From the NCBI GenBank assembly GCA_016189965.1, contig JACPRL010000092.1, positions 1-28,888 on the forward strand: a stretch of 28,888 bases of DNA. The letters run 5' to 3'. Source of the stretch: Acidobacteriota bacterium (GTDB lineage Bacteria; Acidobacteriota; Terriglobia; Acidiferrales; 2-02-FULL-67-57). The position numbers were made by a program, and so were the translations under genes. How positions within the stretch are numbered: position 1 is the first letter of the stretch; each line of letters opens with the position of its first letter. The notes beneath the pieces are model-generated. The model worked only from the letters and a program-made list of their open reading frames with translations. It was not told where the DNA came from and made no database searches. Below are positions 8,330 to 15,904 of this stretch, one piece after another.

Positions 8330-10603
8330 CTAGAACTCCACTCGCGCTCCGGCGCGGAAAGTGAGCTTGAGCGCCGGGAAGCCCACCACCTCCATGTAGT
8401 CGTGGTTGAGCAGGTTCTCGACCACGCCGAAGTAGCTGACGCGGTAGCTGGCGCGATAGGTCCACGCCAGGTCCCACCGCGTGTAGCCCTGGCTTGACGT
8501 CACCGGTGGAACGAGCGCCGAAAAATCACTGTCGGTGCGGCGGCCGACGAACACGGTGGTGGAAATCACGCTCAGCCGCCCCCAGTCCCAGAAAATCAGC
8601 AGCGAGCCCGAGTGGCGCGGCCGGCGCAGCAGCGGCCGGCCGACGCCGGTGGCGGGATCACTGCGGCGCGCCCCACAGAGAGAGACGACCTCTTCCAGCG
8701 GCGTGCAGTCAATCCGCACCACCTGGGAATCAACGAACGTGTAGGTGCCGAGGCCGCGCAGGCCCCAGCCGGGCGCCAGCTCCAGCGCCACCTCGGCACC
8801 CTTGGCCTTGACGCGCGTTACGTTGAAGAACGAGCCTTCAAAGGAGGGAAAGAAGCTCACGGTTTGGAAAGCGATCAGGTCGCGGAAGCGGTTGTCGAAC
8901 GCGTTCACCTCCAGCTTGCCGCGCTCTTGCCAGAAGCGCTGCTCGATTCCGACGTCGAAGCTCCGCACGCGCTCGGGCGCCAGGTTCGGGTTGCCGCGGA
9001 AGAAGGGCGATGGGCTGAAGGATTCAATCAGCGTCGGCTCCTTGATGCCCAGGCCGAAGTTGAACTTGAGCTTCGTCGAGCCGAGGTAGCTCCCGCCGAG
9101 CCGCGCTAGGTAGGCGACGGAGCTGCGCGGCACCACCGAAGTTCCGAAGCTTTCGTTGTCCTCCACCCGTACCCCGTTCGTCAGGAACAGGCGGCTCCAG
9201 AGCACCTGGTGCTGTGCCACCCAGCCGAAGTTGTCTCGCTCGGCTTCGGCCGGCACTTGGCCGAAGAGCCGATCGCCAAACGCGCCCTGCTCGCGGTCCC
9301 AGTCGAAGGCGAAGGTCAGAAAGTGTTGTCCCGTACTGCGGCCCGCCTGACCCAGTTGCCAGTCGCTCTGGTAGCTCAGCCGGTGGCGGCGGTTGTCGTT
9401 CAAGAAGTCAAATGGAAAATCGAAGAAGGGGAAGGGTGCCCTGCGCCCCTCGAATTCCGGCACGAAGGGAGGATCGGCGAACAGGTTGCGCGAAACCTGG
9501 CGGGACTTGGCAAACGAGTACGTCAGCCGCTGCTGCCAGAACGACGCCGTCTGGTTGGTCAGTGCGAATCCGGCGTCGGCGTCGCGCCGGCGCAGGAAGG
9601 CGTCGCTGTCGGGACGGCCGAACGCCGTCTGCCCGGGCGTGCCCACGCGGCCCAGCTCGCCCCGCGCGATGAGCCTTATCCAGGTGTTCTCCGCCAGCGC
9701 CGCGCCCAGGTTGGCCGAGAGCGTGGTGTTGTGGAAGGTGTTGTTCGGCTCGCGGTTGTCGGTCGAGAGCCGCGCCCACTGCAAGGAATAGTCGAAGCGG
9801 CCGAGCTCGCCGGCGAGGCCGCCGCGGCCACGCCAAGTGTCGTTGTTGCCCGCCTCGAAGCCGAGCTGGAACTGCGGCCGAGGCGTTTCCGCCCGGCCGC
9901 GCCGCGTGAACAGTTGCACCACGCTGGTCATCGCATCGGAGCCGAAGAGCGCCGACTGCGGCCCGCGTACGACTTCGATGCGCTCCAGGTTCTCCGCCGT
10001 CAGGTTGGTGAAGTCGAAGAAGCCGCCGGGCTCGTTGAGCACGATGCCGTCGAGCAGCACTTTGTTGTGGTCGCTTTCGCCGCCGCGCACAAAGAGAGCC
10101 GTTTGCGTTCCCAGGCCGCCGGTGCGCGCCACCGTCGCGCCCGGCAGCGCGCGCAGCAGGTCGCTGGCCGGCCAGGCAAGGCGGTCTTCGATTTCTTTCT
10201 GGTGAAGGACGCTGGTGCTGGCGCCGAGCTGCGGCGTAGGCGCTTCCGTGCGCGTCGCCGTCACGACCACCTGCTCGCGCACGGGCGCCAGCCTCAGCAC
10301 CAGCTCCAGGTGGTCGCCAGTTTGCGCAGCAACGCGGTGCGGTTTGAAACCCAGTAGCTCTGCGACGACCGTGTACCCCACTCGTTGGAGGCCGGTGAAC
10401 GCGAAGCGCCCTTGCACGTCGGTGCGTGCGCGGGCGACCTCTGCGCCTCCGCTGTCGAGCAGGCGCACGGTGACGCGCGGCAGGGCGTCGCGGTTGGGGT
10501 CGAGCACAACTCCGCGGATGGCGTCAGAGTCTTGCGAGAGAAGCTGAAGGGGCGCGAATCCCAGAAGACTGACTAGCAGACAAACGGTCAGGCGGACGGT
10601 CAT
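8330..10603 (-). CDS. btuB: TonB-dependent outer-membrane receptor, probable cobalamin receptor (BtuB type)
   Basis: 757 residues. Signal peptide (1-24) is followed by a carboxypeptidase-regulatory-like Ig domain (~27-105), a TonB box near EQVVVTATR, and a plug domain (~115-235) with LLRALPGATV, LFVRGGESDHNKVLLDG and EVVRGPQSALFGSDA. A ~520-residue beta-barrel closes with a terminal Phe (RAGARVEF), as expected for BAM-dependent insertion. The barrel would move substrate into the periplasm using TonB energy. Substrate is inferred from context: a cobalamin riboswitch lies directly upstream (10642-10794) and btuFCD lies beyond it on the same strand. A strong GGAGGAGG ribosome site precedes the ATG but can be masked by a hairpin. 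The N-terminal extra domain is common in Acidobacteriota and Bacteroidota receptors. No tonB-exbBD is in the window. A cobinamide or other corrinoid receptor is equally possible. Confidence 0.9.
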   Translation of the reverse strand: MTVRLTVCLLVSLLGFAPLQLLSQDSDAIRGVVLDPNRDALPRVTVRLLDSGGAEVARARTDVQGRFAFTGLQRVGYTVVAELLGFKPHRVAAQTGDHLELVLRLAPVREQVVVTATRTEAPTPQLGASTSVLHQKEIEDRLAWPASDLLRALPGATVARTGGLGTQTALFVRGGESDHNKVLLDGIVLNEPGGFFDFTNLTAENLERIEVVRGPQSALFGSDAMTSVVQLFTRRGRAETPRPQFQLGFEAGNNDTWRGRGGLAGELGRFDYSLQWARLSTDNREPNNTFHNTTLSANLGAALAENTWIRLIARGELGRVGTPGQTAFGRPDSDAFLRRRDADAGFALTNQTASFWQQRLTYSFAKSRQVSRNLFADPPFVPEFEGRRAPFPFFDFPFDFLNDNRRHRLSYQSDWQLGQAGRSTGQHFLTFAFDWDREQGAFGDRLFGQVPAEAERDNFGWVAQHQVLWSRLFLTNGVRVEDNESFGTSVVPRSSVAYLARLGGSYLGSTKLKFNFGLGIKEPTLIESFSPSPFFRGNPNLAPERVRSFDVGIEQRFWQERGKLEVNAFDNRFRDLIAFQTVSFFPSFEGSFFNVTRVKAKGAEVALELAPGWGLRGLGTYTFVDSQVVRIDCTPLEEVVSLCGARRSDPATGVGRPLLRRPRHSGSLLIFWDWGRLSVISTTVFVGRRTDSDFSALVPPVTSSQGYTRWDLAWTYRASYRVSYFGVVENLLNHDYMEVVGFPALKLTFRAGARVEF

Positions 10604-10604
10604 G

Positions 10605-10637
10605 GCGTTTTCCTCCTCCCCGGCGAAGGGGCAACGC
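10605..10637 (-). promoter_or_regulatory. Start-masking hairpin after riboswitch 1 (translational switch candidate)
   Basis: On the minus strand GCGTT (10633-10637) pairs with AACGC (10605-10609), directly next to the ATG at 10603. Inside it CCCC (10628-10631) pairs with GGGG (10618-10621), which borders the GGAGG ribosome site. No U-run follows. The likely mechanism is ribosome-site sequestration in the ligand-bound state rather than termination. Confidence 0.6.
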
Positions 10638-10641
10638 GAAA

Positions 10642-10794
10642 CGGCTCAGACCGGTCTCCTGGCTCGATGGCTCTTGGGGCGCGGCGCCTTCCCGTCCCGA
10701 CGTGTCGGGGCAGTGGCTCAAGAACATGAGCGGTGCCATCTCACAGTCGCGCGGCGGCTCAGGTGTCTCACCTGATTCCCGTGCATCCGAACCG
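10642..10794 (-). promoter_or_regulatory. Cobalamin (AdoCbl/B12) riboswitch 1, upstream of btuB
   Basis: Read on the minus strand it has the conserved cobalamin aptamer blocks in order: GGATGCACGGGAATCAGGTG, CGCGACTGTGA, GAGCCACTGCC, GGGAAGGCG and the B12 box AGCCAGGAGACCGGTCTG. P1 closes by CGGTTC (10789-10794) pairing with GAGCCG (10642-10647). B12 binding is expected to reduce receptor expression. The aptamer begins 48 bases after the btuD stop, so it could act inside a long btuFCD-btuB transcript or have its own promoter; I found no convincing separate promoter. Confidence 0.95.
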
Positions 10795-10842
10795 TGCGGT
10801 CGATTCAAAAGTCTTTCAAACAAAGTTCGATCCCTTCCCATC

Positions 10843-11670
10843 TCAACTTTTTGTCAGTGGCGATTCACCTCCGGCGGTGTCTCCACCCCGCAGCACGACG
10901 CGCGGGCGGCCGCTTTCGGGGTGGAGGAAGACGTCGAGTTCGGTCTCAAACACCTGTTCGAGCAGCTCGCGCTCGAAGACTTCGCCGGGCGGCCCGGTGC
11001 GCAGCAGGCGGCCCTGGTGGAGCAGGAGCACGGTGTCGGCGAATTCGGCGGCCAGGTTGAGCTCATGCGTCACCAGGGCGACGCCGTAGCGTTCGCGCTG
11101 CGCCAGCCGCCCGACCAGCCGCAGCAGCTCGGCCTGGAAACCGATGTCGAGGTGGAGCGTGGGTTCGTCGAGCAGCAGCAGCTCGGGCTGCTGCGCGAGC
11201 GCCCGCGCCAGAATCACCCGCTGCTTTTCGCCGCCGGAAAGCTCTTGCACCAAACGGTAGGCCAGGTGCGACGTCCGCGTCGTAGCCAGCGCCGCGCGTG
11301 CCACTGCGAGGTCGGCCTCGGTTTCAAAGCCCAGCGTGCCCAACCGCGCGTGCCGCCCTTGCAGCACGAAGGGCAGGACGCGGATAGGGAAGAGCAGCGG
11401 GCTTTCCTGCTGCACCAGGGCGATGCGCCGCGCACGCTCGCGCAGATTCAGGGAGCGAACCGGCCGCCCGTCGAGCAGCACCGCGCCGGCGTCCGGCTCC
11501 AGGAGTCCCGCCAGCAGGTAGAGCAAGGTGGACTTGCCGGAGGCGTTCGGCCCCACGATGGCCAGCAGCTCGCCCCGACGCAGCGTGAAGTTCACCGGCT
11601 GCAAGCGGAAGTGCGCGTAGCTGAAGGCTGCCTGCCGCACTTCGACCAGCGCTGTGGCCCGCTCGCTCAT
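10843..11670 (-). CDS. btuD: Cobalamin ABC transporter ATP-binding protein
   Basis: 275 residues. ABC ATPase motifs are complete: Walker A GPNASGKST (40-48), Q-loop VQQE (~86-89), signature LSGGEKQ (144-150), Walker B LLLLDEP (164-170, catalytic Glu169) and switch His202 in THELN. It powers BtuC-mediated import of corrinoid from BtuF. The start overlaps the end of btuC by four bases (ATGA), which implies translational coupling. Motifs alone would also fit an iron-siderophore (FecE/FhuC) ATPase; the upstream cobalamin riboswitch and downstream receptor decide for cobalamin. The ~30 residues after the last core element carry a short acidic and polar tail without recognised domain. Confidence 0.9.
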   Translation of the reverse strand: MSERATALVEVRQAAFSYAHFRLQPVNFTLRRGELLAIVGPNASGKSTLLYLLAGLLEPDAGAVLLDGRPVRSLNLRERARRIALVQQESPLLFPIRVLPFVLQGRHARLGTLGFETEADLAVARAALATTRTSHLAYRLVQELSGGEKQRVILARALAQQPELLLLDEPTLHLDIGFQAELLRLVGRLAQRERYGVALVTHELNLAAEFADTVLLLHQGRLLRTGPPGEVFERELLEQVFETELDVFLHPESGRPRVVLRGGDTAGGESPLTKS

Positions 11671-12728
11671 TGCGTGCCTCCGCCGGCGCCCGGTGCGGCC
11701 ATGCGCTCGACCATCTGCGAGCGCAAGAGGTAAATGAAGAGCGGCGCGCCTACCACCGCCGTCACCGCCCCCACCGGCAGTTCGGTCGGAGCGAGCACGA
11801 TGCGGGCCAGCGTGTCGGCCGTCACCAGCACGATGGCGCCGGTGAGCGCGGTTGTCGGCACCAGCAGCCGGTAGTCGCCGCCGAACACCAACCGCACCAG
11901 GTGCGGCACCAGCAGCCCCACGTAGCCGATGGCGCCGCTTACCGAGACCGCCAGTCCCGTGGCCAGCGAAGCCGCCAGGTAGACGAGCATCTTGGTGCGC
12001 TGGACGTTGACGCCGAGCGCTTGTGCTTCCTGCTCCCCGCTGAGCAGGAGGTTCAGGTCACCCGCGGCGTAGTAGACCCCGCCCAGCGCCAGCAGGACGC
12101 CCAGCCCCAGCCAGTGGGCATTCACCGCCGCCGGGCTGCTCAGGTCGCCCATCAGCCAGAAGGCGGCGCCGCGCAGCTCGCGTCCGGAAAGAAAGTTCAG
12201 CACAAAAATGATAACGGCAGAGAGAAAGGAAGCCGTGACGATGCCGGCCAGCAACAGCAGGTACGGGGAGAGCTCCGAGCCGCGCCGGCCGAGAAAATAG
12301 ACCACGGCGATGGTGAGCGTGGCGCCGGCAAAGGCGGCCAGCGGCGTGGCGACGGCGAAGCGCGCCGCCAGCGCCAGCGAGAGAATCGCGCCCAGCGCGG
12401 CGCCGCTCGAGACCCCCAGCACGTAGGGATCGGCGAGCGGATTGCGCAGCAGCGCCTGGTAACCCGCGCCGGCCACGCCCAGCGCGGCTCCCACAATCAT
12501 CGCCAGCAGGATGCGCGGCAGCCGCACCTCGAGAATGATGACGCGGTGCTCGGTGGGCAGTGTGTTCGGTGCGCCCGTCAGCCCCTCCCACAGCGCCGCG
12601 CCCACTTCCGGCACGGGAATGGAGGCCGCGCCCAGCGCCAGCGCCACGAAGCTCAAGACGAACAGTACGCCCGCCAGCAGCAGGCAGACGCGCACGACTT
12701 CGCCGCGGCTCAGGACGCCGGCCGTCAC
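11667..12728 (-). CDS. btuC: Cobalamin ABC transporter permease (FecCD/BtuC family)
   Basis: 353 residues, typical for the ten-helix FecCD family. Many hydrophobic segments are visible from residue ~13 onward. The family motif with GAALGVAGAGYQALLRNPLA then DPYVLGVSSGA lies near residues 80-110, and the cytoplasmic coupling region GAIGYVGLLVPHLVRL in the C-terminal third. It starts with GTG overlapping the btuF stop (GTGA), with AGGAGG 11 bases upstream, so btuF, btuC and btuD are translationally linked. Two copies would form the transmembrane channel together with BtuD. Siderophore permeases belong to the same family; the riboswitch context supports cobalamin. Confidence 0.91.
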   Translation of the reverse strand: MTAGVLSRGEVVRVCLLLAGVLFVLSFVALALGAASIPVPEVGAALWEGLTGAPNTLPTEHRVIILEVRLPRILLAMIVGAALGVAGAGYQALLRNPLADPYVLGVSSGAALGAILSLALAARFAVATPLAAFAGATLTIAVVYFLGRRGSELSPYLLLLAGIVTASFLSAVIIFVLNFLSGRELRGAAFWLMGDLSSPAAVNAHWLGLGVLLALGGVYYAAGDLNLLLSGEQEAQALGVNVQRTKMLVYLAASLATGLAVSVSGAIGYVGLLVPHLVRLVFGGDYRLLVPTTALTGAIVLVTADTLARIVLAPTELPVGAVTAVVGAPLFIYLLRSQMVERMAAPGAGGGTQ

Positions 12729-13666
12729 TTCTGCGCCGCCTCCTTTCGGGAAAACGTCTCCGGGTGCAGCGCGCGCGCCAGCTCTTCCACCACGTCAACG
12801 ATGCGCGGGCCGGGTCGCAGCGCCGCTTCATCGAGCCATACGACGCGCTTCTCGCGCACCGCCCGCAGCGTCTGCCAGGGCGGCCGCGCGGCCAGCTCGC
12901 GGAAGCGCGCCTCGAGGCTGTGGCTGTAGGCGAACACCAGATAATCCGGGTCGCTCTCGACCAGCGTCTCCAGGCTCAACCGCGGCCAGTGCTCCGTGAG
13001 CCCGGCGGTGACCGACTCCGCGCCGGCATAGGCCAGCAGGTCGCTCAAAAACGTGTCCGCGCCGGCCGTGACCAGCGGCTCGAGCCAGATGACGAACAAC
13101 ACCCGCGGCCGCGGCGCGCTCGAGACTTGCTCTTTGAGTGCTGCCAGGCGAGCCTCGAGCCGCGCGGCGCGCTCCAATCCCGCCGGCGCCTCCAGTAGCT
13201 CTGCCAGGCGACGCATAGAAGAAAAAATCTCCGGCAGCGAAGGGGCGTGGATGCCGTAGAGCGGCAGGCCGGCGCGCTCGAGCGCCTCGACAGTTTCCCG
13301 CCGGTTGCCCGCCGTGCTGCCCAGCACCAGGTCGGGCTTGAGGGCGATGATTCGCTCCAGGCTCGGGTTGATGACGTCGCCGACTTTTGGTTTTGCCTGC
13401 GCAGCCGGCGGATAGTCGCACTGGTTGGTCACTCCCACCAGCCGCTCGCCCAGTTCCAACGCAAAGACCATCTCGGTCGCGTTGGGCGCCAGGGAGACGA
13501 TGCGTTCGATGCGCAGCGGGACTTCGACGCGCCGGCCGGCGTCGTCCACCACGGTGCGCGTTTCTTCCGCCAGCGCGGGGAGAGAAGCGCAGAGGAACAG
13601 CAACGGCAGAAGGAGCTTGAGGCCGACTACGGCCCCGCTCTCAGCGGCGGCGGGCTGGTGCGCCAT
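12725..13666 (-). CDS. btuF: Periplasmic cobalamin-binding protein (BtuF/helical-backbone metal receptor family)
   Basis: 313 residues from the ATG at 13666. The longer open frame to 13783 is rejected because it runs through the riboswitch B12 box. Signal peptide at ~15-38 (LKLLLPLLFLCASLPALA). The mature protein begins VVDDAGRRVEVP and continues with RIVSLAPNATEMVFAL, LVGVTNQCDYP, and PSLERIIALKPDLVLGS, the standard N-lobe pattern of BtuF/FepB-type proteins. A long connecting helix (~175-205) and a C-lobe with VLFVIWLEPLVTAGADTF follow. It delivers corrinoid to BtuC. It is the first gene after riboswitch 2, so it should be the most directly B12-repressed gene of the transporter operon. The ribosome site is weak (GAGAGAG) and lies in a hairpin. 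Confidence 0.9.
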   Translation of the reverse strand: MAHQPAAAESGAVVGLKLLLPLLFLCASLPALAEETRTVVDDAGRRVEVPLRIERIVSLAPNATEMVFALELGERLVGVTNQCDYPPAAQAKPKVGDVINPSLERIIALKPDLVLGSTAGNRRETVEALERAGLPLYGIHAPSLPEIFSSMRRLAELLEAPAGLERAARLEARLAALKEQVSSAPRPRVLFVIWLEPLVTAGADTFLSDLLAYAGAESVTAGLTEHWPRLSLETLVESDPDYLVFAYSHSLEARFRELAARPPWQTLRAVREKRVVWLDEAALRPGPRIVDVVEELARALHPETFSRKEAAQK

Positions 13667-13667
13667 A

Positions 13668-13688
13668 CACTCTCTCTCGCGAAGAGTG
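13668..13688 (-). promoter_or_regulatory. Start-masking hairpin after riboswitch 2
   Basis: On the minus strand CACTCT (13683-13688) pairs perfectly with AGAGTG (13668-13673), one base before the btuF ATG. The purine-rich ribosome site lies in the loop and right arm. There is no U-run, so a translational expression platform is inferred, as for riboswitch 1. Confidence 0.6.
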
Positions 13689-13697
13689 CCCGGCGAA

Positions 13698-13910
13698 GGG
13701 CCCCGGCAGGTCTCCTGACTTACGGCTCCCGTCCGTTCGGACGAGCACGGCGCCGGCCGTTCCCTTGCGGAACGCCTTCCCATCCCGACTCTTCGGGACA
13801 GTGGCTCAACCGGCGCAGCCGATTACAGTGGCGCGACCGTGGCGGATTCCCACCGCCTTCCCTTTGGCGTCTGGAGCAGGCGTTCGCTTGCTCCGCCACC
13901 ACCTGGGCCC
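13698..13910 (-). promoter_or_regulatory. Cobalamin riboswitch 2, upstream of btuFCD
   Basis: Minus-strand aptamer blocks in order: AAGGGAAGGCGGTGGGAAT, CGCCACTGTAA, GAGCCACTGTC, GGGAAGGCG and a consensus B12 box AGTCAGGAGACCTGCC. P1 can form from GGGCCC at both ends (13905-13910 and 13698-13703). It is about 60 nt longer than riboswitch 1 because of an extended stem (GGCGGAGCA...TGCTCC...) and longer peripheral arms near 13741-13775. It should repress btuFCD when B12 is plentiful. Confidence 0.96.
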
Positions 13911-13911
13911 T

Positions 13912-13969
13912 GCCCGCCCCTTTCGCGGAGCGGGCGTCCTCTTCCGAGGACTTCGGTACGAGCGCCGAA
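13912..13969 (-). promoter_or_regulatory. Three consecutive hairpins in the 5' leader ahead of riboswitch 2
   Basis: Minus strand, directly abutting one another: TTCGG (13965-13969)/CCGAA (13952-13956); GTCCTC (13946-13951)/GAGGAC (13936-13941) closed by a GGAA tetraloop; GCCCGCTCC (13927-13935)/GGGGCGGGC (13912-13920) with a GCGAAA loop. The first arm may overlap the transcription start, so only the second and third are sure to be transcribed. They are not part of the usual cobalamin aptamer. Confidence 0.6.
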
Positions 13970-13998
13970 AGTCTAGGCCAGCCGCGCAGCCGTGTCAA
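13970..13998 (-). promoter_or_regulatory. Sigma70-type promoter of the btuFCD operon
   Basis: Minus strand TTGACA (13993-13998) is followed after exactly 17 bases by TAGACT (13970-13975). A start near 13963 would give a leader of ~50 nt, then riboswitch 2. The perfect -35 and spacing, and the position before the aptamer, support the call. Confidence 0.65.
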
Positions 13999-14011
13999 TG
14001 ACGCCGTTGGT

Positions 14012-14040
14012 TTGACCCCGAAACAACTGTTCAGTAGGAT
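14012..14040 (+). promoter_or_regulatory. Sigma70-type promoter of the FecR-domain gene
   Basis: TTGACC (14012-14017), 17-base spacer, TAGGAT (14035-14040). The ATG follows at 14079. It is divergent to the btu promoter, with the two -35 boxes only 13 bases apart. Confidence 0.6.
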
Positions 14041-14067
14041 GCGATCATCGAATCGTCGAGGGCGTCC

Positions 14068-14073
14068 GGGAGG
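14068..14073 (+). promoter_or_regulatory. Ribosome-binding site that fixes the FecR-gene start
   Basis: GGGAGG ends 5 bases before the ATG at 14079. The in-frame GTG at 14073 overlaps this site and is therefore not the start. Confidence 0.75.
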
Positions 14074-14078
14074 TGCCG

Positions 14079-15788
14079 ATGAGAGAGACCTTTTCTGTTT
14101 TTCTGTTGTTGAGCTTCTGCCTGGCGCTGGCTGGCTCGGCAATCGCGCAGGCGCCGGCCTCTCCGACCGCCGGCGAGGTCGCCGCCTTGCTCCCCGTGGC
14201 GCGGCTGCAGCACGGCACCACCGCGCCGGCCGAAGCGCGCCTCCACGACGACGTCTTCTGGCGCGATTGGGTGGAGACGGAAGCGCAGGCGCGGGCGCGG
14301 CTGGCGCTGCTCGACGGCTCGCAGATCAACATCGGCTCCGGCGCGCGTTTGCAGGTAGTGCGGCACGAGGAGGCGAGCCAGCAGACCGAGGTCGAGCTGG
14401 AGTTCGGCAAAGTGCGGAATCGCGTCCGGCAGCTCACCGCACCTGACGCCCGCTTCGAGGTGCGCACCAACACCGCGGTGATCGGCGTCGTCGGCACGCA
14501 CTTCTACGTCGAAGCACAGGCGGCGCTGGCGCGCGTGATCAATTTCGAAGGGCGCGTGCGGGTGCGCAACGCCGACCTGGCCGTGGCCGGCGAGGTGATT
14601 TTGGAAACGGGCGAGCTGGCTGAAATCGAGCGCGGCCAGCCGCCGCGCAAGCGCCGCGCCACGCCGCAAGAAATCCAGCAGGCGCTCGAAGACACCTTGC
14701 CCGGACTGGTGACGCGGCTGGTGCCGTCGGTGGCGCGCGTCGGCTCTTGCATCTCGGCCACTACAACGGATCAGTTCCGCGCGGCCGAAGGTCCGCTGGC
14801 GCGCCTGCCCTTCATGGAGATCCAGCCGCGCGCTTGTGCGGCGCCCGACCTGACGCCGGTGCGCATCTGCGTGCTGGCGAGCGCGGAGCCCGGCATCTAT
14901 GACTACGCGCTCAAGGCGGCCGATGGCACCGAGCGTTGGGGCGCGTTTCAGGTTGAGCCGCCCGCGCCGCTCGCAGAGGCCCGCCTGGTTTATTCGCCCG
15001 AACTGCCGCCCGGCGCGACGCACTATGCCCGCGTGGTCGGGCGCGACAACCAGCCGCTCAGCGGCGTGCCGGTGCGCCTGCGGCGCGAGGGCAAGGAAGA
15101 AACGGTTCACACCGACGAGCAGGGCGGCCTAACCGTGCAGGCGCCGGAGAAGGGAACACTCGAACTGGAATTAGTGTCAGAAACGACGACCACAGCCACC
15201 GCGCCAGCGCAGGCGGCGAAGCCCGTCACCGCCGCCATCCGCGTGGTTGACCGCTTGCCCGTCGAGCCGCAACTGCCGGACTTCAGCCAGCGCGGCAGCG
15301 TGTTGAACATCCCGGGCGAAGTCCGCCGCGCCGAGCTGGGCGGACTCGAGCTGCCGGTGGCGCGCACGGTGACGCGCGCGGGCCGCGCAGTCAGCACCGT
15401 GGCCATTCCGCCGGAGGCGCCGGAGGGCCCGAGCACCTTGCAGATTGAGGATGCCGCCGGCCAGCACCGCCGTCATCCGCTCCAGGTCTACGAAGTGCTG
15501 GCGGCGCGGCTCGACCAGCATCTGCTCAGCAGCGGCGCCCAGACGCAAGGGGAATTTCTGGTCTGCGTCGGCGCGGGCGGAGAAAAACTTCGCCGGGTGC
15601 GCGCCCGCATTCAGGCCGTAGGCCCCGTGCACTTCCGCGGCAAGGGCGCGGAGGGCAAATCATTCGAGCGCACATTCCCCGTGGAGCCGAGCGGGCTGGT
15701 GCGCGTTCCCTTCGATATCCAGGCGGAGAAGGGCGCGCCGGGCGCGGGCATTCCCTTCACGCTCACCCTGCGGCTGGAAAAGGACTAG
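14079..15788 (+). CDS. Exported FecR-domain protein with C-terminal beta-sandwich regions
   Basis: 569 residues from the ATG selected by GGGAGG at 14068. Signal peptide ~1-24 (ending GSAIAQ). The FecR domain spans ~45-165: a WVETEAQARARLALLDGS region, INIGSGARLQVV, the FGKVRNRV segment and the TNTAVIGVVGTHFYVE signature. A small basic helix region (~190-225) follows. The rest is beta-rich: an Ig/Big-type segment with GDNQPLSGVPVRLRR-like layout (~320-365, G replaced by R at its start) and two further beta regions to the end. No membrane anchor is seen, so it is probably periplasmic or surface-associated. Unlike classical FecR anti-sigma regulators it has no cytoplasmic N-terminus and no adjacent ECF sigma factor. 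The divergent position to the B12 operon gives no proven link. Molecular role unknown. Confidence 0.82.
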   Translation: MRETFSVFLLLSFCLALAGSAIAQAPASPTAGEVAALLPVARLQHGTTAPAEARLHDDVFWRDWVETEAQARARLALLDGSQINIGSGARLQVVRHEEASQQTEVELEFGKVRNRVRQLTAPDARFEVRTNTAVIGVVGTHFYVEAQAALARVINFEGRVRVRNADLAVAGEVILETGELAEIERGQPPRKRRATPQEIQQALEDTLPGLVTRLVPSVARVGSCISATTTDQFRAAEGPLARLPFMEIQPRACAAPDLTPVRICVLASAEPGIYDYALKAADGTERWGAFQVEPPAPLAEARLVYSPELPPGATHYARVVGRDNQPLSGVPVRLRREGKEETVHTDEQGGLTVQAPEKGTLELELVSETTTTATAPAQAAKPVTAAIRVVDRLPVEPQLPDFSQRGSVLNIPGEVRRAELGGLELPVARTVTRAGRAVSTVAIPPEAPEGPSTLQIEDAAGQHRRHPLQVYEVLAARLDQHLLSSGAQTQGEFLVCVGAGGEKLRRVRARIQAVGPVHFRGKGAEGKSFERTFPVEPSGLVRVPFDIQAEKGAPGAGIPFTLTLRLEKD

Positions 15789-15810
15789 AAGTGGTCGCAT
15801 AACCTGCCGG

Positions 15811-15902
15811 CGCCGGGGACACCCAGAGAGGGTTTCCCCGCACCCCTTCCAAGGTCGCGCTGCGCACAGCTTTTTTTCGGCACGGCTGAAGCCGTGCCCT
15901 TC
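15811..15902 (+). repeat. Dispersed repeat copy A with TGAA-loop hairpin
   Basis: It begins CCGGGGACACCC, continues AGAGGGTTTC and CCGCACCCCTTCC, then a T-run and a perfect 8-bp hairpin GGCACGGC-TGAA-GCCGTGCC (15879-15898). The same order of blocks occurs at 27757-27871. The T-run precedes the hairpin, so it is not an intrinsic terminator on this strand. It occupies most of the gap between the convergent FecR and RsbW-like genes. Confidence 0.8.
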
Positions 15903-15904
15903 CG

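Noticed and set aside
10795..10842. Separate btuB promoter just before riboswitch 1
   Set aside because: TTGAGA at the btuD stop lacks a matching -10 at usual spacing; cannot be supported from sequence.
13667..13783. N-terminal extension of btuF to 13783
   Set aside because: These codons overlap the riboswitch B12 box and precede the signal peptide; the ATG at 13666 fits the expression platform.
14031..15110. 359-codon minus-strand frame opposite the FecR gene
   Set aside because: The plus-strand gene has a promoter, ribosome site, signal peptide and a FecR motif; the reverse frame is Arg/His-rich shadow sequence.
15879..15898. Intrinsic terminator after the FecR gene
   Set aside because: The T-run lies before, not after, the hairpin on the plus strand, and on the minus strand it would be an A-run.
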